This document shows positions 33,104 through 44,600 of a DNA stretch of 64,000 nt, piece after piece; position 1 is the stretch's first letter, and each line of letters starts with the position of its first letter. Source of the stretch: Hepsetus odoe (Eukaryota; Chordata; Actinopteri; Characiformes; Hepsetidae); the NCBI GenBank assembly GCA_017165825.1, contig CM029372.1:21591111-21655110 (forward strand). Direction: 5' to 3'. The position numbers and the translations under genes are program-made. Under the pieces are notes generated by a model that was not told where the DNA came from, searched no databases, and saw only the letters and a program-made list of their open reading frames with translations.

Positions 33104-33568
33104 TTAGTCATTATCAACCAAGTCCTCTGTCGCTCCAGACAGTCCATGATTTTGCTCCAACCTTGTGATGCACAAAGGTTGTGTGAAAATGTGGACGCTC
33201 TGCAGGAGCCCTGAAGACCTACAAAGAGCTAAATGGTCTACATGTTGGTTCTCCAAACTTTGCAGGATGGAATGAAAGGGGGGGTTTCTACAATAATCCT
33301 TCCAATGTAAGGACTTTTGACAGCCTTGCCTTGGTTCTACAAGTCCAAAAAGTGTATTCTTGTTATATTGCTTGGGGATAAAGGATATGCTTCCTGTTAT
33401 TATGCCAGTGGCACCTCTTCTCATTGACTTGAAAGGAGTCAAGGACATTTGATCTAGCAGAGTTGTGCATGGACTGTCAACACACATTCGCTTACGTTCA
33501 GGGACACAGAGCGATGTCACTGTGGAGGTAAATGAGTATCTGAATAACCACTGAAATAATGTGTTCAA
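33104..33568 (-). other. unrecognised 154-codon open frame
   Basis: The longest frame in this intron. No signal peptide, membrane segment, repeat or catalytic motif is visible, and low-complexity is absent. No nearby promoter or splice sites on the minus strand were convincing. It may be chance, or antisense of a decayed retro-copy. Confidence 0.2.
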
Positions 33569-33799
33569 ATAGTGGCAGCAAATAGCAATTACTTTAATTT
33601 CCCTTAATTGCTAATAAATTATTCCCTTCAATAAAGCTTCTTGCATTGCATCTCAAATAAACAGAGAAAGCTGGCATCCTGCAAACATAGCAAGGAAGCA
33701 TTAGCAGCTTGTTGAAGTTGGTACCGCAAGGTTGCTTCAGGAAGGAGTGCTCCAGATTCCATAGCAAGGGAATGGCCGCCCTCATAGGTCTAGTTATGA

Positions 33800-34860
33800 A
33801 ACGTCTACATCATTTATCACTGTGAATGCTCTTCACACACCTTTGCAAATATTAACTTTCTTCAGCAAAGCAACCTTTTATATTTAAAGTTAGCAATATC
33901 ACCTAGTTTTGATGTAGCATATGCTAAAGTATGTTCTTTTTCTCATTTTTTTGTGGTAAATTACTGGTCAGGGAGGTTGGGAAGAAATGCAGGTGTCAAA
34001 AACAGACTAAGGAACTTGTTTCAACACCAGTGATGGGCAATTGATCTGTTCAAGGAGCACTTACATGTGGTTTAGCCATTTTGAGTTGTGTTTAGTCTTG
34101 TGGAAATAGGTGATTATCTGTAGAATTAATCAGGTTTTGAAATATTGATTGCAGTGAAGTCCTGAGCGGTGCTTGGAAGAAAAAAGTTGCTTATAAAGCA
34201 GGAATATTGCCTGCAGCTACTTCCATTTAGAAATCCGTTCAAAATGAGATGGAGTTTGCTTGAATTAGTGATTTAAAATGCTTGAATGTACTAACTTTAT
34301 AAAGAATAGCTGTGGTGGAATCATGACATTTCAGTAGTAAACATGACGTTGACTCTTGTTTAAAGTAGTTTTCTGGATTATGTGTGTGTGAGGTGTGACC
34401 AGTCACGAAGCTGTTCAAATACCAAGAAAGACAAAGATAAAGTATTTCAATTTGAAAATGCTTACAATAGAAAATGCCTTACCATTTGGCTTGAGTGTGT
34501 TTACTTGAGTAAATAATCTAGTTACTTCCCTGGTACTGACTTCACTTTAACAAAGCAACAGTTCACATTACCATGCTAGTTGGTTTGCTCTATAGTGCCT
34601 TGCAAACACATTTAACCCACTTTAAGGTTGTTATATTTGACTTACATATTTCCTTTTAAAGAACTTTGATTCAAAATCAGTGAATTCAAAATCATATTGG
34701 TTTTGTGTTATGAAGTATTTATTGAGAAAATGAAGTGAAAAATTAAGTCTTTGGAAGTTTTCACAGATTGATGTTACTCCATCAAGGCCACAGTTTGCTT
34801 ATTAAATGCTTCTACCTGTGAATAATTCAAAAAAGGTCAAAATTAGCTTTTTGATTTAGC
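33800..34860. other. intron 2, unique AT-rich
   Basis: Nothing recognisable. Confidence 0.45.
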
Positions 34861-34899
34861 CTGAAGCTCACACTGTGCGGGCTGTGAACAGTTTCAAAA

Positions 34900-35091
34900 G
34901 TTGTGTGTCTGAATCCCAGACCAGTAGGTTGCCCTGAGGTACCCTTAAGCAAGGTATCATCCCCATCACTGCTCCCCAGGCACTTATAAATGCTGCCCCC
35001 TGCTGCACGTTTGTCTGTATGGGTCAAAAGCAGAGGTTGTATTTTGTTGTGTCTCACTGTGTGCTGTGTTTCACAATGTCACTTTCACTTC
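34900..35091 (+). mobile_element. SINE family A, head decayed
   Basis: CCAGACCAGTAGGTTGCCCT, GGTACCCTTAAGCAAGGTAT, GCCCCCTGCTGCACGT and TGTGTTTCACAATG, followed by TCACTTTCACTTCAC. Confidence 0.88.
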
Positions 35092-35094
35092 ACA

Positions 35095-36200
35095 TGAAGA
35101 TGTAGAAGCACTCCTCTTTTTGCTATTATGCCATTTTGCTATCATCCACTCACAACAGTGTATTTAGTTGGCTAAGAAAACTTTGACCTCCTTTGAAGAA
35201 ATGTCACCTTGCTACTGAGTGTCTGATGCAAGGTATGGCTAGCCACAGGGGTTGGGCCCTAAAATAGTAAAACTTTAAATGAAAAGAATTTTTTTCCTGA
35301 CCTTCAAGGAGTTTTCATCGTCCTAATGCTGTTGAGCACAACTGCTCTTTGTAAAGCTGCTGTGATTTGAAGAAAGTAGACAGAATGACCATCACAGCCG
35401 AGGCTCAAGAGTCTCACAAAAAGTCAAATGTAGGGCAAAGGCATTAGCACTTGTTGGGTATGAAGTGAATTCCTGTTCACTGTCCAAAGTCATTTCAGCA
35501 TAAAGAGAGTACTGCTGCTCCTCTTTTCTTTCAGTGTAGTTATGTAAAGACTGCTGACACATATTTCTGTGTTTACCTGAATGGTTAAAGATAATGACTT
35601 TTAAATCCTGCTCCAATTAGCTAACCCTCACAATTGTTGATTCTTGTCTAAGGATGCTTATAGCCCCCGGTTTGTCTGAGCACAGAAAACAAAACCAACG
35701 AACCTTGGTTTCATTTATCTGGATTCTCTTGTGTATTGTGAATGGCAAACTTTGTTCTCAAAGAAGTGCCTAGTAATTGAGATTTCAGCAGATAAATCTG
35801 TAAATCACTGAACAAATGGAGATGACGCTCCCCAAATAGCCATCCCCATTATTCTTTACTTTGCCTGGAACACGTTTGTAACAGGACATGGCATGACAGG
35901 CATGGAAATGACTTTTTAAATTAACATTTCAAGGAAATTGAATCAGTGCTAAAATAAATCCAGGGGCTTGTGTGTGAAATGTAAATGATCTGTAATTTGT
36001 TCTTAGGAGGTTAGTCATGTCACATGAAATAAATTCTCCTGAGGAAGATTTTGAATGCATATTAAGATGCCCTAACAAAGCAGGCCAGCCCATTTCCCAG
36101 CAGAGCAGTTTATTAATTGTTTGCCTCACTTATGCAAACACTTGAACAATCCCCTGCATGTTAATCAGAAAACTTCCTGTTTAATTTGTTTCTTACCTGT
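35095..36200. other. intron 2, unique
   Basis: No exon. Positions about 35930-36130 are repeat-free and look conserved in composition, but this is only an impression. Confidence 0.4.
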
Positions 36201-36207
36201 ATGTGTG

Positions 36208-36290
36208 TAAGGATGTTGAGGATGGAGCTGCCAGGCAAGAGGAGAAGAGGAAGGCCAAAGAGCAGGTTTACGGATGTGGTGAGAGTTCTC
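36208..36290 (+). mobile_element. RTE-like LINE fragment, plus orientation
   Basis: AGGATGTTGAGGATGGAGCT then CAAGAGGAGAAGAGGAAGGC and ACGGATGTGGTGAGAG encode the R-M-L-R-M-E-L-P and G-R-P-K/F-x-D-V-V block. It is the only plus-strand fragment of this LINE in the window. Confidence 0.85.
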
Positions 36291-36294
36291 CAGC

Positions 36295-38685
36295 GTGAGC
36301 ACAAATTGCTTCTCTATTGTGCAATAACGTCTGCATTTTATTTCCCCTTCTAACCCTACGGAGATAAATGTTATATTCCTCTGTAGTGCTATGCCAGTTT
36401 GCTGTAGGCCATACGCTGTCATTGGATGGTATTCAGATGAAATATCATATCATCACATACGCCATGTACTTGCATCCTTCATCGCTGGATTTAGATCTGG
36501 CACTTAAAACTAATTTTAAAAAATAGGCATTTGATTATGGTGTTATATAGTATAAGCCCTTCCCCTTGCTACTAGTTTTGCTCATTGACAAAGGTTTCCA
36601 TGAAAGATCATCAATGAGAGGCCTTGAAGAGGCGTTTATCTGAGGTGTTTACCTTTGATAAAGTTTTACATTTTGTAATCCTGAACATTCATTCTTCTGT
36701 ACTGTATTAAATTGCTCATGTCCTTATTTGCATGTTGATTTATCTCCAGTTATTTTTTGTGTTGCGGTTTAGGATAGAGCTTGTCCCCTGTTGTCCCCTG
36801 TCTCCTTTATGCGCTTAAGATCGGTAATCAGCATGCTGCATCTGCGCTAGATCCTTTGGTCTGTTTCAATTAGAGCACCCTTGATTGTATTTTCAGCAAA
36901 CAGACGCTTGCCAAAGGGATTACAAATAAACTTGTCAAAGGCCAAATAAGTTTGCTTACTGAGATTAACTTTAGCCCTCACTCTGAGCTACAATTAAACT
37001 GAGCCATTCTGAAATTGTATCACGGCTCGTAGGAGTCACAGGGCTCAGATGGCATTAAGCAGGGTGTCAAGCCACAAGTTAGAGAGAAAGAAATAAACCT
37101 GACAAGTGCCCAAGTGTAAGGTATTAGTAACATGCCCCTCCACCAGCTCCAAATATTTGTCTCCTTTGCACTTTGCACGGCAGATCCTACACATTTACAG
37201 CACCTGTTAGGAAGGATCATTGGCAGGCTGTTTGACAGGCATGCTGGACATGCAAAGAGCTTTGCTTCTGGTGAATTTTGAAATCAATTGGCTTTGCCAC
37301 ATCCACATTGCTGTGTTGGTATAACATTTTAGTGACAGTGAATAACATGAGGATTTTTCTTTTTTTATCAGCTGGTTGTCTGATGTTTGCACTTCTGGTG
37401 ATTTTGCCAATAATCAACATCTTTTTCATCAAAATCAGTTTACAATAAATGACCTCCTCCTCTAATAAAAAAATGGCATTTGAAACCCTAGACTCCACAC
37501 TTTTACAGGATATATCCCCTTTCTGTGAGCTAAAAGTGAGAAGCGAAAACATCATGAAAACATGCTTTCGTCATGAACTCAGACTTCTGAGAACTAGCTC
37601 TGGCAAAGTTCTTAGCAAAATAATATATTTTATTATTATACCTGGCACAAAAATTTATCCCTTTACTCATCATACAGGACAAGACTGACGTGAGCAAATA
37701 TTAAGAACCACTGACCAGCTTTCTTACCTAAACGAATAGAGCTTTGGACCTGGTAACTGCTTTTGTTAATACATGTTGACCTGGTAATAGGAGAACTGCT
37801 GTAGCATCAGGCATAGAGAAGTCACAATTAGAAGGCATACCATATCTACATCATAAAGGATGCCAGATCTGTGGCTTTAGAAATAATTCTTATGTCCATC
37901 TATGGTCATACTCCCATACTGTAATTGCAGCATAAGATGTTTAACAAAGCTTTACTCATTTTTAATACAAAAATACCAATGTCTTGCCTCATTTGCTCTC
38001 ATTTGTGCTTAACGTCTGCTCCCTTCTTTAAGGACATAAAATTACTAAATATTTACAGCACTGTCTGCAAGCCTTTGTGCATTCTTTAAGATAAGAACCC
38101 TTATGTTCAGTCTGCCATGTTATGCTTCTATTAGCTGTTATCCAGTGCTGCTTAAAAAAAATAACAACTGTAAACTGTTTTCAACTTTCTTCAAGCTTCA
38201 TTGTGTTGCTTTTGTGATGGGACGGGAAGGAGGTCATTGTAATACAGTGTCCAATAACTGTATTTTCTCTAACCCCCCCAAACCCCAACCCACCACACTT
38301 CTAAGGACATAACAGCTCCTACTCCTTTAGTGTGGTCACTGGCATGCCAGCAGTCATTTATTGTCAGGAGTATAAATAGGATTGCAGGATCACTGAGGCA
38401 GGCAGGTGGTCCAATCTGCACACTCAGCTTCCTTCTCCCACAGGGACACAGAGGTTATTGAGAGTTACTGTAGCTCTAGTGAAAGCTGGAGACATGCCCA
38501 TGGCAAAGAGGGCATGCAAGCTCACTTTCAAACCCACAGAAAACCCAAAAGACTGTTGGCTTGACTGGTGCATAGAACTTGGCTTTTCATTGTTCATTGA
38601 GTCTAGGAACTGTGTGAATGAAAGTCTTTAAATCTGCACATGGCTGGTCTTACAAGTAAGGGCAACATTTTTCTTGTGTTTGTGA
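36295..38685. other. intron 2, unique, low-repeat
   Basis: No SINE or transposon over about 2.4 kb, unusual here. 36740-37210 is a conserved-element candidate; see findings. A C-rich run is at about 38273-38279. Confidence 0.4.
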
Positions 38686-38692
38686 ATCTGCC

Positions 38693-39345
38693 ACAAGCTG
38701 ATCATTCGTCTCCATTTCTTCTGGTCTGCTGCATCTTCCTCCTTCAAACCGGCTGCCTGCATGTCCTCTCACCACATCCATAAACCTCCTCTTTGGCCTT
38801 TCTCTTCTCCCTTTTTTGCTCTTGCCAGGCAGCTCCATCCCCAACATCCTGTTCTTGGTTTACTCCTTGTCTCTACTCCATACATGATGAAACCAACGCA
38901 ATCACATCTTTCTGATTTTGTCTCCAAATCGTCCAACCTGGGTAGGCTCTCCATTTCTTCTAACTCACTTCAGAATTCTTCTTTCTCCTCTATATCACAA
39001 CCAACGTTTGGGCATGAGCACTAACGACATTCATTATTACACTGTCATCTTCCAGCTTCGTACTCATCACCCTATCTGATACCATCTTCACCTCCAAAAC
39101 ACTGTTGACATACTCTCATTCAGAATAACTCCTACCCCGTTCCTCCTTCCATCCACACCATGGTAAAACAATTTAAATCCTCCTCAAAAACACCTGGCCT
39201 TACTAGTCTTCCATCTAGTCTCTCACATACAAAAAAATCAACCTTCCTTCTCTCCATCATATCAGCTAATTCTCTCCCTTTACCAGTCATGCTGCCAACA
39301 TTCAAAGTTACTACCCTCACTTCCACTCTTCTTCCTTCTCTCCTC
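38693..39345 (-). mobile_element. RTE-like LINE with internal deletion (endonuclease joined to C-terminus)
   Basis: Minus strand: the N-terminal AP-endonuclease start VRVVTLNVGSMTGKGRELAD then MMERRKVDFFVCE lies at about 39320-39200. Further endonuclease-region sequence follows to about 38970. It then jumps to the C-terminal MELPG and RRERPKRRFMDVVR block (38700-38850). Most of the endonuclease and the whole RT are missing. TLNVG is the first conserved block of LINE endonucleases. Confidence 0.85.
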
Positions 39346-39520
39346 CTATATTCCAACTCCAAGCTGTATTAACTTGAATGCTAATTGGATGTAAGCAGAT
39401 CAGGCGATGTGTATTTGTGTAATGAGGGAGGGTGTGGCCTAAGGCCATTAACATTGATCATAAAAATGTGCATAATTATTAGGATGTTTATTTTCCTACT
39501 AAAATGGGCCAAAAAAGAGA
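39346..39520 (+). mobile_element. 5' end of a second Tc1-like family, truncated
   Basis: It includes CAGCTGTATTAACTTGAATG-like sequence, GTGTGGCCTAAGGCCATTAA and ATGTGCATAATTATTAGG, then AAAATGGGCCAAAAAAGAGA, reading M-G-Q-K-R, a typical fish Tc1-like transposase start. It ends at about 39520, where an unrelated Tc1-like C-terminus begins on the opposite strand. Confidence 0.5.
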
Positions 39521-40838
39521 GGACCTTGCACTCCTCCACCTTCTGTTTGAGGATGTCCCACAGATGCTCAATAGGGTTTAGGTCTGGAGACATGCTTGGC
39601 CAGTCAAGCACCTTTACCCTCAGCTTCTTTAGCAAGGCAGTGGTCGTCTTGGAGGTGTGTTTGGGGTCATTATCATGTTGGAATACTGCCCTGCAGCCCA
39701 GTTTCCGAAGGGAGGGGATCATGCTCTGCTTCAGAATGTCACAGTACATTATGGCATTTATGGTTCCCTCAATTAACTGTAGCTCCCCAGTGCCTACAGC
39801 ACTCATGCAGACCCAAACCATGACACTCCCACCACCATGCTTGACTGTAGGCAAGACACACTTGTCTTTGTACTCCTCACCTGGTTGCCACCACACGCTT
39901 GACACCATCTTAACCAAATAAGTTCATCTTGGTCTCATCAGACCACAGGACATGGTTCCAGTAATCCATGTCCTTAGTCTGCTGGTCTTCAGCAAACTGT
40001 TTGAGGGCATTCTTGTGCATCATCTTTAGAAGAGGCTTCCTTCTGGGACGACAGGCATGCAGACCAGTTTGATGTAGTGTGCAGCATGTGGTCTGAGCAA
40101 TGACAGGTTGACCCCCCCCGGGATGACAGGCATGCAGACCAATTTGATGCAGTGTGCAGCGTGTGGTCTGAGCACTGACTGAGCGCTGACACCCCCCCGG
40201 TGCTGGCAGCACTCATGCATCTATTTTCAAAAGACAACCTCTGGATATGACGCTGAGCACGTGCACTCAACTTCTGTGGTTGACCATGGCGAGGCCTGTT
40301 CTGAGTGAAAACTGTCCTGTTAAACTACTGTATGGTCTTGGCCACTGTGCTGCAGCTCAGTCTCAGGGTGTTGGCAGTCTTCTTATACCCTAGGACATCT
40401 TTATGTAGAGCGACAATTTTTTTTTCAGATCCTCAAAGAGTTCTTTGCCATGAGGTGCCATGTTGAACTTCCAGCGACCAATATGAGAGAGTGTGAGAGC
40501 AATAACACCAAATTTAACACACCTGCTCCCCATTCACACCTGAGACCTTGTAACACTGATGGTTCACATGACACCGGGCAGGGAAAATGGCTCATTGGGC
40601 ACAATGTGGACATTTTTCACTTAGGGGTGTACTCACTTTTGTTGCCAGTGGTTTAGACATGAATGGCTGTGTGCTGAGTTATTTTGAGGGGACAACAAAT
40701 TTACACTGTTATACAAGCTGATCACGGACTACTTTACATTGTATCAAAGTGTCAGATCTTCAGTGTTGTCGCATGAAAAGATATAATAAAATATTTACAA
40801 ACATGTGAGGGGTGTACTCACTTTTGTGAAATACTGTA
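39521..40838 (-). mobile_element. Tc1-like transposon relic, transposase disrupted
   Basis: The high-coordinate end GTACTCACTTTTGTGAAATA with TACTGTA is the terminus known from fish Tc1-like elements. Reading minus from about 40461: MAPHGKELFEDLKKK with stops nearby, then SARAQRHIQRLSFENRCMSA, a duplicated TLHQIGLHAC segment, KPLLKMMHKNALKQFAEDQQ, WNHVLWSDETKMNLFG (first catalytic D), VKHGGGSVMVWVCMSAVGTG, FQHDNDPKHTS (second D) and WPSMSPDLNPIEHLWDILKQ (E). Several frameshifts and stops break it. The C-terminal end is lost at 39521. Confidence 0.92.
40046..40197 (-). repeat. 75-bp tandem duplication inside the transposase region
   Basis: ACAGGCATGCAGACC recurs at 40051 and 40126, and each copy continues with TTTGATG.AGTGTGCAGC, TGTGGTCTGAGCA and a C-rich run. 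The period is 75 bp (25 codons). Related intact fish elements have one TLHQIGLHAC-type segment at this place. Confidence 0.85.
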
Positions 40839-40844
40839 AGTTGA

Positions 40845-41340
40845 AATGTCAAGACTGGGCCAAGAAATACCTCAAGACAGATTTTTCACAGGTTTCATGG
40901 ACTGATGAGATGAGCTAGTTGAACCGTTTCAGGTTGAAGATGTACTCAAAATCAACTCTCAAACCTACTGCCAGTTTTTAGATGACATTTTCTTCAAGCA
41001 GTGGTTCAGGAAAAAGTCTGCATCTTTCAACAAGACCATGATTTTAATGCAGGACGATGCTCCATCACATGCATGGAAGTTCTCCTCTGCATGGTCATTA
41101 AAGGCCTTAAAGATGAAAGAATAATGGCATGGCCCCCTTCTTCACCTGACCTAAACCCTATTGAGAAATTTGTGGACCTTCTTAAACGGGGGAAAAGGAA
41201 AACAGTCCATCTCCCTGAACAGTGTCTGGGAGGTCGTGGTCACTGCTGCACAAAAAGTTGATAGATCCATAGATCCTTGATCCATAGATCAAGAAACTGA
41301 CCGACTCCATGAATAGAAGGATAATGACTGTTATTGCGAA
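40845..41340 (+). mobile_element. Tc1-like transposase relic, another family
   Basis: Plus strand: WAKKYLKTDF, WTDEM (first D), then a deletion to QVEDVLKINSQTYCQFLDD and WFRKKSASFNKTMILMQDDA (second D), PSHAW, WPPSSPDLNPIEKFVDLLKR (E), and finally LTDSMNRRIMTVIAK. Frameshifts separate these blocks. It starts just outside the terminus of the preceding minus-strand Tc1-like relic. No termini were identified. Confidence 0.85.
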
Positions 41341-41344
41341 ATAA

Positions 41345-42740
41345 TGTTTGAATGTCAGATATGTTTGTATCTTTGTCAGGATTTTGTACTCTGGTCTCCC
41401 AAATCCAGTTATGACATGCTGATAATTAAATGGTCAGCAGTGAGTGTCACAGTGCCATTATTACCCTCCTCATTTCATACCTGTTCTGATTCAGGGTGGC
41501 CGGGCTTTTCCAGGCAGAGCACTAGTTGCTAATCGCTGTGCAACCTCTACAATATCCGGGAACAGACAGCTGGGCTGGAAAGCATTCCTGAGCACAGAGG
41601 AAGTTGTTTATCTTGGGAGGCAGGCCCTCCCTCCATCAACCTGCCAATAGAGAAAGCACAGCGAACCACGCTCCTCAGCCAGATAAGCTGCCCAGACTGG
41701 ACCTTCCTGCCAAGCCTGACATGCTGCAGTGAGAGAAAAAGAGATGTAGACTCGCAATAATCTATTTCTTATAACTCCATCATAAATGTATTATTTGACT
41801 TGAATTTTCATGCAGATGGATCGCTTTGAGGAAAAAAATAGAAATGTTTGTTTTAAGTTATTTATAGAAAAAGGAGATTTTATGGGAGATGGCATTGGGG
41901 TGTTTAACTTTACAAATTTGTGTGATTTTGGCTGCTTTCCCCCCTCGTCTTTTGAAAGAAATTAGCTTAGCTTTTACCCAACCATGACAGCCCTCCTAGG
42001 ACGCATGCGTCCAAGAGCGAGCTGGGTCAGCCAGACTGTCTTCATGAATAAGAAGGCAGGTATTTTATTATAGTGAAACGTGAGCGAGAATAATGCACAG
42101 AACCTTGAAAGTGGGGGGGTTGTTTGAGTTCCGTATCATTTACAGCCTCTATATCAAATCTTATTACCAATCTCCGCTTTTGGCAGGGGGCATTCAGGGT
42201 TTTATTCCAAAACACCGGACCGTTTTCTCTCTTAGTAGGAAAAAAATCAGTTCAGAAGCAAGAAAAATCATTTTATTCTAGAAAAAAAAAAATTCTGTAT
42301 CTGCATTTTTGTACTCTTGAGGTTTTGCACGTGTGCTGGATGGTTTCTGGTGTTTGTCTTCTGCAATGATCTCTTTACCCTGTCTCTAAACAGTTTTATG
42401 GTGCTATAATCTTCACATTTTCCTGATTTTGGGGAACATTTCAACACCACCTCTTCACCTCTTAGATATCACATTGTATGCAAATTTCAATGCACATTAA
42501 TATTTGAATATTACTGGGCAAAACAGCATAGCTTCATGAAATTGACAGCTAACAGTCTTTCTCTGTTTGACTTAGGATTGTTTTTCCTTGTTAAACAATT
42601 ATGAATTATAAATAACGCTTCTAATTTTGAAATATTCATAGGATGTCTTTTATGTTGCGCCCACAGCACATTTCAAATTAAATCCCTGTTTTTTTTTTTT
42701 GTTTTTTTTTTAAATAACTTTCAACCTGCAAATTCAAAAC
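41345..42740. other. intron 2, unique
   Basis: No exon found. 41470-41720 is repeat-free, GC-moderate and motif-rich; see findings. Confidence 0.4.
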
Positions 42741-42744
42741 ATTA

Positions 42745-43120
42745 AGCATAGAGGTGAATCCGTTATGCTTTTGGGTTGTGTGGCAGCCAATGGCACAGGA
42801 AGTGCTCTTGGAAGGGAAGAAGTTTACAAAATATCAACATTTCATGGACGCTAACATGCCTCAGTGAAGAAACCAAAGAAGAGAAAGTTGGATCTTTCAG
42901 AAAGACAATCATTCAAATAATCCATTGAAACAAATCTTTCAATTACAAAGGATTAAGTCTTTGGATTGGCCTTCATCATTCCCAGACTCCAATCTGTGAT
43001 TATGCTTCAAACATGCATTTGCATAAAAGACAACCCTTGAATTTTTCTAAATTCAAAGCATTCCACTGGGGGAAAGTGGAAATCGTTTCTTTATCACTTG
43101 TTCACTAGTTAAATCTATTT
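42745..43120 (+). mobile_element. Tc1-like relic, highly decayed
   Basis: Fragments translate to VMLLGCVAANGTGSALG (compare the GGGSVMVWGCMAASGTG block), FQKDNHSNNPLKQIF (second D block) and IKSLDWPSSFPDSN (compare LDWPSMSPDLNPIE). The order and spacing match a Tc1-type DDE domain. Poly-T at 42688-42711 lies upstream. Confidence 0.6.
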
Positions 43121-43362
43121 TTTTTTTTCTGATACATTATAAGCAACAATTTAGCTGATATTGAGATCCATGAAAAATGACAGAAATGAGCCATTTATGA
43201 ATTTGTTCCATGTAGAAGTCACTTACTTCTAAATTGAGGCGGAGGCTAGGAAATCCAGATTCAGTTTCTCAAAGGTTTGCTGCTGCTTTTCTGAATGCCT
43301 TGCCTCGTTAACAGCAGTGAATGCAAAAACAAAAGCTGTTCCTGCTTTGTGCCAGTGTGGAC

Positions 43363-43560
43363 CATTCCCAGACCAGTAGGTTGCCCTGAGGTACCCTTGA
43401 GCAAGGTACCGTCCCCATCACTGTTCCCCAGTAACTTTCAACAGCTGCCACCCTTCTGCTTGAGTGTGAGTGTATGGGTTAAATGCAGAGGTGTGATTTT
43501 GTCGGGGTTCACTGTGTGCTGTGCTGTGTTTCACAATGACAAGAATAGTCACTTTCACTT
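43363..43560 (+). mobile_element. SINE family A, head missing
   Basis: CCCAGACCAGTAGGTTGCCC, GGTACCCTTGAGCAAGGTAC, ATGGGTTAAATGCAGAGGTG and TTTCACAATGACAAGAATAG with the CACTTTCACTT end. The first about 65 bp are absent. Confidence 0.92.
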
Positions 43561-43706
43561 TAACTCAAACATATTAGCCAGCTGTTGACCTAAATATGAG
43601 ACGTTTCAGGGTCTCCATTACCACTAATGTAATTAGTTGTTAACTTTTGATTAACTACGTTGCTGAAGAAGGTGGTCAGACCCAGAAGCAGAAATTTGCC
43701 TTTTGG

Positions 43707-43870
43707 TAACCTTGAGGTATCGTCCCCATCATTGCTCCCCGGGTGCTGGGTTTAGCTGCCCCCCCACCCCCTCCACCCCCCGCTGCTCGTGTATGTGGGT
43801 GAAAAGCAGAGGTTGTATTTCATTGTTTGCTGTGCCGGGTTTCATGATGACAGTCACTTTCACTTCACTT
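43707..43870 (+). mobile_element. SINE family A, 3' two thirds
   Basis: CTTGAGGTATCGTCCCCATC, TTGCTCCCCGGGTGCTG, a C-rich run at 43759-43781, GGGTGAAAAGCAGAGGTTGT and TCACTTTCACTTCAC. Confidence 0.85.
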
Positions 43871-43879
43871 TAACTTATT

Positions 43880-44595
43880 TACAATGGGAACAAAATGTGG
43901 CTTTTCATCTAAACTGAAGTACCAGCACGTAAGCTTTGTTACTGAAACAGCTGACTTTTCTTTATCTGCGTTAAGGAGTTGTATCCATCTCACGACCCTC
44001 ATTTTCAGAAAAGATTTTCAGGCGTGACACAATCTTACTGTGCAATGCAATCAGAAAGACTGCTTTCATATTTAGTTCTTATTTATTGAATATTTTGCCA
44101 TTTGACTGTTTGTCTCCTAGGAAATTAACCTATCCTCAGTGTTATGGCACAATAGCAAGTAGATGTTAGTGAGCCAATTGGGCCACCCTGGGAACAGCAA
44201 AGCCATTTCGCTCCAGCAGGCCACTTAATGGCTGTGGATGACACAGAGGGTTGAAATCCATCAGTCAGTTGGGCTGTACAGAAATCAGAAGTGTGTGCTG
44301 TGTTAGAAGACTTGCCACAGCAATAACAGCAGCTTGCACAATTTCAGTAGACTCCCCACAGCATGATGACAGGATCTTCCTGATGTTCAAACCTGTGCGT
44401 TACAATCACATGCAGGAATGAAAAAAGGATTTCTGACCAGCGCTGCCTCATCGCTTAAGTTTAGATATCGTAAGATTTGACATGCCTGTGTTAAATCCTC
44501 ATCCTGGTCTGGCTTTTCGGTGCACTTGCTGATTTGATCCAAGTTTAACTCACAATCAGCAACATTCAGCCTGTAAACATCAGAATAAACTTTGC
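43880..44595. other. intron 2, unique
   Basis: Nothing recognisable. Confidence 0.4.
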
Positions 44596-44600
44596 ATCTA

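Noticed and set aside
39385..39921. 178-codon plus-strand frame
   Set aside because: It is antisense to the Tc1-like transposase relic, which explains the open frame on the opposite strand.
41263..41291. Short GATCCATAGATC repeats
   Set aside because: Only two near copies of a 14-bp unit; probably replication slippage inside a decayed transposon.
43757..43790. C-rich run as an independent element
   Set aside because: It lies inside a family A SINE at the GCTGCCCCCTGCTGC position and is an expansion of that segment.
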